Virus record (IMG/VR): IMGVR_UViG_3300017719_000085
Span: 1 to 32,668 of that record
Length of the DNA stretch: 32,668 nucleotides
Strand: one strand, 5' to 3'
Source of the DNA: a virus
The notes beneath the pieces were generated by a model. It saw only the letters and a list, made by a program, of their open reading frames with translations, made no database searches and was not told where the DNA came from. Below, piece by piece: positions 28,047 through 32,668 of this stretch (position 1 is its first letter; every line of letters begins with the position of its first letter). The translations under genes were made by a program, and so were the position numbers.

Positions 28047-29691
28047 ATTTAGTATTTATTAATAATTCATCAACTAATTTTATTAAGTCATCGTAAAGCT
28101 CTGGGAAATATTTTTTAAAGACTGGATTGCCTACAAACCTATTTTCGTAAGCGTGCGCCATAAACTCTTCATATTGCATACTTTTATATCTAAAATAATC
28201 TCTCCAGCCGTGACCCCATCCAATTTGGTTGTTAGACAAACTACATAGGTAGTCTGCAACTGCTCCAGAGTATTCTTTAATTTCTGTATCCGTAAGGTTT
28301 GGAAAATCTTTTCTAATCTTATTATCCAAATAAGGTCTATAGTTTTTCCAGTAGTTTTTATTAGAAGTAGCTGAGGTTTTGCCACCCCCCCAGTTTTTAG
28401 TTAAAGCCTTTCCTTTGTTAGTTAATTTTGCTGTAGCTCTATCCATAAAGATACTACTATGTTTTTTATATAAAGCCTCTATTCTAGCATCTGTTTTATA
28501 TATACTAATTAAATTTAAATCAGCATTAATAGCGTGTCCGAATTCGTGAGCTAATATTTGTTTTTCAAAACCCTTATAGCGCTCTGAAGATATCTGTATT
28601 GTTCTATTTCTATTATTAAACCAAGAGCCGTCTTCAACATTTTTACCTAGTCTTCTTGAATATTTAATTTTAGCCTTTTGTAGTTTTATTGGCTTTTTCA
28701 GATATTGTAAATACGAGTCGTCAAAGTCTTCTAAGCCTTTAAAGTCATCCCAGTTACTAGGTCTAAACTCGTATTTAGCTGCTTCTTCAGCCGCCTCGCT
28801 TACTTGCTGAGGTTTAGGTTTAAGTATATCGTCAACTGCATTAGCTGAGTCTAAACCTATAGCTCTACCAGCACTTAATCCATAATCAAAGCCAGTCAAT
28901 GGCGTTATAGTCTGAGCCTCTGCTTTTGGAAATGGCGCAATAGCACAGCGACAGTTTACAACGTTTGCAGCTGAGCCAGCTGGGTCTCCAGCTCGGTCTA
29001 GCATTTCTCCGCCTACTTTAAATTTATCGTTAAAGTCTACTATTTGACCATTAGCGAAAGCGTGAGCTGAGCGTTCTCTACCATCCATTGAGGTTATCCA
29101 TTTCTTCTGCAAGCTGTTTTTACCATAGACGTCAGTAGCCGACTGCATAACGCCTAAGTTAGCGGCATTAGTAGCCTCAGTTCTTACTATCCTTTCAGCT
29201 TGATAACGTCCTAGCTTATTAAACCTCTGCCTCAGAATGCGCCCTTTTTCGGCAGCACCTCGACTCTGGAAGTCCGCATCCGTCATTAATTTCTTTAATG
29301 TCTTCTCCAGCTCCTTTTTCGCAGTTCCTTGTACAGTTACAACTCTCGCCGCTGCAACCCTTTTTCCCTCTTTTGCAAATATTGTTTCCCAAGTGTCCTT
29401 ATATTTATTTGTATCTAATTGTTTTATTATGTACTTGTCAATGCTATTAGCATACCAACCAGCAAACCTAACAGCAATATCGACGTAAATAGACTCGTAA
29501 ATTTCATCGTATTGAGCCTTTAAAAATAAATCGTTAAAATTAGAGGTCTTTCCAGTTTTAAGAAACTGGTCTAAACCTTTATCATATTCTTTTTTATAAT
29601 AAGACCTTACAGCGCCTATCTGTTTTTTTTCTCCTATTCTAAGCTGCTTATCGTAGGCTCTTATATATTTGTCGTCTTTGACATCAGCCAT
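27994..29691 (-). CDS. Mu gpF-like minor head protein fused to zinc metalloprotease
   Basis: 565 residues. Residues about 1-255 form the phage head morphogenesis (Mu gpF/SPP1 gp7-like) domain: AERIVRTEATNAANLG (165-180), KKWITSMDGRERSAHAFANGQIV, and VVNCRCAIAP (244-253). After an acidic linker (285-310), residues about 310-565 hold a metallopeptidase-like domain: ILAHEFGHAINAD with HEFGH at 382-386, GWGHGWRDYF (491-500) and YEEFMAHAYEN (507-517) supplying a possible third zinc ligand. Fusions of MuF heads to effector domains are known, delivering enzymes with the DNA or processing the capsid. The function of this domain here is open. Encoded between portal and protease genes. Confidence 0.9.
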   Translation of the reverse strand: MADVKDDKYIRAYDKQLRIGEKKQIGAVRSYYKKEYDKGLDQFLKTGKTSNFNDLFLKAQYDEIYESIYVDIAVRFAGWYANSIDKYIIKQLDTNKYKDTWETIFAKEGKRVAAARVVTVQGTAKKELEKTLKKLMTDADFQSRGAAEKGRILRQRFNKLGRYQAERIVRTEATNAANLGVMQSATDVYGKNSLQKKWITSMDGRERSAHAFANGQIVDFNDKFKVGGEMLDRAGDPAGSAANVVNCRCAIAPFPKAEAQTITPLTGFDYGLSAGRAIGLDSANAVDDILKPKPQQVSEAAEEAAKYEFRPSNWDDFKGLEDFDDSYLQYLKKPIKLQKAKIKYSRRLGKNVEDGSWFNNRNRTIQISSERYKGFEKQILAHEFGHAINADLNLISIYKTDARIEALYKKHSSIFMDRATAKLTNKGKALTKNWGGGKTSATSNKNYWKNYRPYLDNKIRKDFPNLTDTEIKEYSGAVADYLCSLSNNQIGWGHGWRDYFRYKSMQYEEFMAHAYENRFVGNPVFKKYFPELYDDLIKLVDELLINTKYDATAINAYILRKLSRG

Positions 29692-29694
29692 AAC

Positions 29695-32007
29695 TTAAGC
29701 ATTTTCTGAAATGCGTTTAGCCCAAGATACCATAGCAGCTCCACCCCAGAGGTTGTAAGCTACATAGCCTTTGTCTCTCCAAGGCTCGTCTTTATATTGA
29801 GGGTCTATTTTAGCGTTTTCTTTATGCCTAGCTAGAAAGCTATTTACCCTCTTTACAGTTGATAAACTAAGCGCCTCTCTCTTAGCTAATTGATTTGCTC
29901 TTTGCCAGCCTACACTAGTGCCCCCTTGTACAACGCTACGCCCATATTTCTCACGCCATTCTAACATACGCTTAGCGTTATTAGTTGCGCCTTGAGGATA
30001 GTCGTCAAAGGTTTCTGCTTTATTTTTTTTAGAGCTGAGGTTATGCGCCTCTGGTAATAAATCAGTATCATAAGGCTTTCTCTTAAATTTACCAGTTCTT
30101 AGCGCATATAGTAAACCATTAACCCTACCTAAAGCCCATTGTTGCTCGTTACTAACGTTAGGTCTAACAGAGCTAGGATTAGTTCTATAAGCACCTACAC
30201 CTCTAACGAATGACCTAGCTAGCATTGAATAAGTAGCTCGTTTAGCTGGGTCGTCTCCATATTTCTCATTGTGGTCTTCTACCTTGTTTTTAAGAGCGCG
30301 CTCCATAGTAGCTGAAATTTGTGGCGCTTTAGTGATTACTTCTAAATTTTCAGAGTCTGTATTTTCGTCGTCATCATATTCTGAGTCTGTTTCATAATAC
30401 TGAGAGTCTAATTCAAAGTCGTAATTAAAAGCGTCGGCATCCATCTCGCCATAGTATTCATCTAGCTTATTATCTTTAGCCGCCTCATACTCCTCGTGGG
30501 TTTCAAAAGGCATATATACAGTAAAGCCATCAAAGATATGTTCGTGGTAACCTTCGCCACCCATTTCGTTAGCTCTAGCCCTAGCCTCTGCTATAGTAGT
30601 AAAAACGTCATTCATACCAGCTACCAGTCTTTTTTCAGTAGTATCTTCTTTTACTGGGTCTGGAGTCATATCTGGCATATCTGAATTACCTATAGGCAAT
30701 AAGTTAGCTGGAACATAATAGTCATTCATCTCTGTATTTTCTTCATCCTTACCGTAGCTCATTGCCATACGTTTCTCGTTAGGAGTAAGCCACCAGCTCT
30801 TAGACATTTGCTCTACTATCTTTTCAGTCTCCTCTTGGAGTTCTGGAATTACTGAGGTATCAAAGTCTATAAATAGATTATCGCCAAATTTAGGAGCTAA
30901 CCATCTGTTTAGCTCGTCTCTAATTTTATAAAGCTCTGGTATTACAGCATTAGTATAAAGCATTTTACGAGCCTCTTTTACATTGTTGTAAGTTGCTGAC
31001 TCTACATTGTTCAATAGTACCGCTGGTATATTGTAAACGTTACAAAGGTCTTTTATGGTTGTATTGTATTGTTCTATAAGAGAAAGGTCGGCAGCATTAA
31101 GCCCAAAGTTGACCCAGCTTAATTTTTTAGGAGTTATAATAACGTCCCCAGCATTATTAGAGCCTTGGTATTGTTTTCTAAACTTCTCTTTAAGCTGTCT
31201 GGCTTGCATTTCGTTGAGGTCGCCCTCTTCACTCATTAGCACCCCTCTAGCTGTTTGATTTTGTAAGTATTTAACTCCAGTAGTAAGCGCCTCGTTATTA
31301 GCATCCATTGACCTCAGCCCAGCTTTTAGCGGACTCATACCATACATATTAGCACCAGTTCCGTCTGCTAAAGGATTGTAGTCTTTTATATGACAAACAT
31401 CTTCAGCGGTCATTCTATAAGTACCGTTATACTCCATTGTATAATAGTCTACTGGTTTCATCAAACCGCCAGAGTGTATTTCCACAGTTTGGCTGGGTAA
31501 TACATACAGTTCACCAAATTTACCAGCGTTAACTCCATTCTCTGGAGCTATGCCATAGATATATCGGTTTCCAGTTAATTTACCAAAAGCTATTATCTCT
31601 TGCATAAAGCTAGAATAAGATTGAGCTGGATTAGGGCGCTCTAGTAATTCGTGTAACTCGGTGTCTTGTAACTCAACTAACGCATTTTTTAATGATATTT
31701 GCGCCCTTGGGTTTGTAAGATTTGCAAAGTCTCCAGAAGTAAGTGCCTTATATCTTTTAAGCTCGTTTGCATTTTGTACCTCATATACTTGAAAAGGAAC
31801 GGTAGACGCTGCTTTTGTTATAAGGTTAACTATTGCATATACAGTAGAGTTAAATCTATAGCCTTTATTTATATAGCTGTCGTCATTATCTTCTGAAGTT
31901 ATAAGCGTTTCGCCTAGAAAATTATAGATAGCTCTGTTAAAAGCTAAGTTCGTTTGTTGACTGTTTTTGTTTACTAAGTTTTTAAACTTATCTAATATTG
32001 ACGCCAT
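29695..32007 (-). CDS. Portal protein with long C-terminal extension
   Basis: 770 residues; typical HK97-type portals have about 400-450. Residues about 1-445 are the portal: YRFNSTVYAIVNLITKAAS, ELHELLERPNPAQSYSSFM, KLTGNRYIY, EDVCHIKDYNP, YNIPAVLLNN.E, LNRWLAPKFG. Then a short HxH-type module (MGGEGYHEHIFDGFTVYMP, 482-500), an acidic Asp/Glu/Tyr-rich linker (510-555), and two charged modules (about 565-660: HNEKYGDDPAKR, RGVGAYRTN, WALGRVNGLLYAL; and 665-765: AKRMLEWREKYG, SVGWQRANQLAKRE, WGGAAMVSW) that I recognise only as motifs in other phage virion polyproteins. The portal is the dodecameric DNA gate at one vertex. Confidence 0.9.
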   Translation of the reverse strand: MASILDKFKNLVNKNSQQTNLAFNRAIYNFLGETLITSEDNDDSYINKGYRFNSTVYAIVNLITKAASTVPFQVYEVQNANELKRYKALTSGDFANLTNPRAQISLKNALVELQDTELHELLERPNPAQSYSSFMQEIIAFGKLTGNRYIYGIAPENGVNAGKFGELYVLPSQTVEIHSGGLMKPVDYYTMEYNGTYRMTAEDVCHIKDYNPLADGTGANMYGMSPLKAGLRSMDANNEALTTGVKYLQNQTARGVLMSEEGDLNEMQARQLKEKFRKQYQGSNNAGDVIITPKKLSWVNFGLNAADLSLIEQYNTTIKDLCNVYNIPAVLLNNVESATYNNVKEARKMLYTNAVIPELYKIRDELNRWLAPKFGDNLFIDFDTSVIPELQEETEKIVEQMSKSWWLTPNEKRMAMSYGKDEENTEMNDYYVPANLLPIGNSDMPDMTPDPVKEDTTEKRLVAGMNDVFTTIAEARARANEMGGEGYHEHIFDGFTVYMPFETHEEYEAAKDNKLDEYYGEMDADAFNYDFELDSQYYETDSEYDDDENTDSENLEVITKAPQISATMERALKNKVEDHNEKYGDDPAKRATYSMLARSFVRGVGAYRTNPSSVRPNVSNEQQWALGRVNGLLYALRTGKFKRKPYDTDLLPEAHNLSSKKNKAETFDDYPQGATNNAKRMLEWREKYGRSVVQGGTSVGWQRANQLAKREALSLSTVKRVNSFLARHKENAKIDPQYKDEPWRDKGYVAYNLWGGAAMVSWAKRISENA

Positions 32008-32022
32008 TAAAATATATTTTTA

Positions 32023-32030
32023 CAAAAATA
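32023..32030 (-). promoter_or_regulatory. Possible -7 box before portal gene
   Basis: TATTTTTG in the 27-base gap between terminase stop and portal ATG, matching TAnnTTTG. The -33 element is not clear. Confidence 0.4.
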
Positions 32031-32034
32031 CTAA

Positions 32035-32668
32035 TTAAATTACAAAAAAATCGATACGCTTAGAATACTGCGAATAGGTGCAATATCTAAGGCTGTCCAT
32101 TAAATGATTTAAGCGGTCTTTTGGCTTGTTTATTATAGTGCCATCTTTTAATTGCTCCCAATAATAACCAGAGTACTCTTTAGCAAAGTTCTTAGATTCT
32201 TTAGAAACGTAAACGTCAAACTCCTTTAATAAACTAATGCCAGCATTAATAGAACCTTGACCCTTTATAGCCGCCTTTGCAAAGATACCCATTCTGCGCA
32301 ACTCTTCCCCACTCTTAGGCTCGGCGCTATCGTAAAAGATTATCGTGTTATCGTAGCCTTTCTCTTTAAAAAATGTAGCTAGGTCTTGGTTAGTCATTCC
32401 AGTTTTATATAGTATTTCGTGAACGTATAGCTTATTTTGTTTTTTAAATACTAAACAAGCTGCTGATGGGTCTGAGCTAAAGCCAAAGTCTAAGCCTATT
32501 ACCGCCTCGCTTTCTAAATCAAAGTCTGGGAAATCCTTATAAGGAATAAACTGCCAGTTGCTAAATATTTGCCTAGCTGAATAGACCGCTCTTTGACCCT
32601 CACCGTAGACTCGCCAATAGTCTGGGTCTTTTTCCCTCATTCGCTCTATTTCTTTTACTATCTCTGGA
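32035..32668 (-). CDS. terL: Terminase large subunit, C-terminal nuclease part (5' end at window start)
   Basis: C-terminal part of the large terminase, including the 123-base overlap with the window start. The RNase H-like nuclease domain that cuts concatemers is visible: the beta strand GLDFGFSSDPS supplies the first catalytic Asp, IIFYDSAEPKSGEELRRMG the middle acidic site, and NHLMDSLRY near the C-terminus the last Asp. This order is known from Terminase_6C/Terminase_3 proteins. The Met at 32640 is internal (equivalent to position 95) and is not the real start. The stop at 32035 lies 27 bases before the portal start. Confidence 0.93.
   Translation of the reverse strand, partial: PEIVKEIERMREKDPDYWRVYGEGQRAVYSARQIFSNWQFIPYKDFPDFDLESEAVIGLDFGFSSDPSAACLVFKKQNKLYVHEILYKTGMTNQDLATFFKEKGYDNTIIFYDSAEPKSGEELRRMGIFAKAAIKGQGSINAGISLLKEFDVYVSKESKNFAKEYSGYYWEQLKDGTIINKPKDRLNHLMDSLRYCTYSQYSKRIDFFVI
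32546..32668. repeat. Terminal direct repeat, right copy (circular assembly overlap)
   Basis: Second exact copy of positions 1-123, inside the large terminase gene. It supports completeness of the genome and suggests circularly permuted or concatemeric DNA, but does not by itself distinguish headful from cos packaging. Confidence 0.95.

Noticed and set aside
28131-28385. 84-aa ORF within the MuF-zincin gene
   Set aside because: Shadow frame inside a well-supported gene with conserved motifs.
2670-31896. Plus-strand ORFs (for example 7557, 9418, 17261, 19142)
   Set aside because: All are antisense to strong minus-strand genes, have biased hydrophobic or Ser/Val-rich composition, and show no domain.
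1-32668. CRISPR array, tRNA gene or insertion sequence
   Set aside because: No regularly spaced repeats, no cloverleaf, no transposase or terminal inverted repeats were seen on reading.
1-32668. DnaA boxes (TTATCCACA) as targets for the DnaA-like domain
   Set aside because: Only partial matches such as TTATCCAAA were noticed, scattered in coding sequence without clustering.

Overview
The window is a complete, circularly assembled genome of a tailed phage with siphovirus gene content. The first 123 bases (1-123) are repeated exactly as the last 123 (32546-32668), and one large terminase gene reads across the join without a break, so the unique genome is about 32,545 bp. Every credible gene lies on the minus strand; read the map from high to low coordinates, then jump from 1 to 32545. 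The host is most likely a member of the Bacteroidota, probably Flavobacteriia. The DNA is AT-rich, gene leaders are A-rich with no clear GGAGG-type ribosome site, and the promoters fit the flavobacterial pattern (TTTG, 19 bases, TAnnTTTG-like). No integrase, partition gene or tRNA was seen. Apart from one small Cro/XRE-like HTH protein there is no lysogeny module, so a virulent lifestyle is more likely but not proven.

Layout in the direction of transcription. (1) 7777-1010, early/replication: a promoter at 7747-7777 opens a tightly packed operon. It starts with small proteins of unknown role and an XRE-like regulator. Next come an ERF-type annealing protein, an SSB-like protein, a RecE/DUF3799-like exonuclease, a DnaA-domain-IV + VRR-NUC fusion, an HTH replication initiator, a small PD-(D/E)XK nuclease and a T7-gp4-like primase-helicase. 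(2) 1009 through the join to 25929, packaging and head: small and large terminase, an unusually long portal, a Mu gpF-like minor head protein fused to an HExxH metalloprotease, a small overlapping ORF, the HK97-type prohead protease and the major capsid protein, closed by a terminator. (3) 25870-24155, accessory cassette: a near copy of the early promoter, five tiny genes (two or more encode membrane peptides), a terminator, a palindrome, a PD-(D/E)XK homing-type nuclease and another terminator. (4) 24131-22160: connector, head closure, gp10-like and tail terminator proteins. (5) 22156-20643, lysis: small membrane proteins, an M15 peptidase endolysin and a 3-TM holin. (6) 20643-14329: small structural genes and receptor-binding fibres, including a 1123-residue protein with two LamG-like domains and tandem repeats. 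(7) 14214-7858, tail: tail tube, tail assembly chaperone with a canonical G GGA AAG frameshift site, tape measure and two large tail-tip proteins, closed by a terminator just before the early promoter.

Most notable: the MuF-zincin fusion with its small partner ORF, the DnaA-IV/VRR-NUC fusion, the terminator-bounded cassette carrying a copy of the early promoter, the lambda-like frameshift heptamer, recurrent TAnnTTTG boxes very close to structural gene starts, and paired GCAA-tetraloop hairpins.
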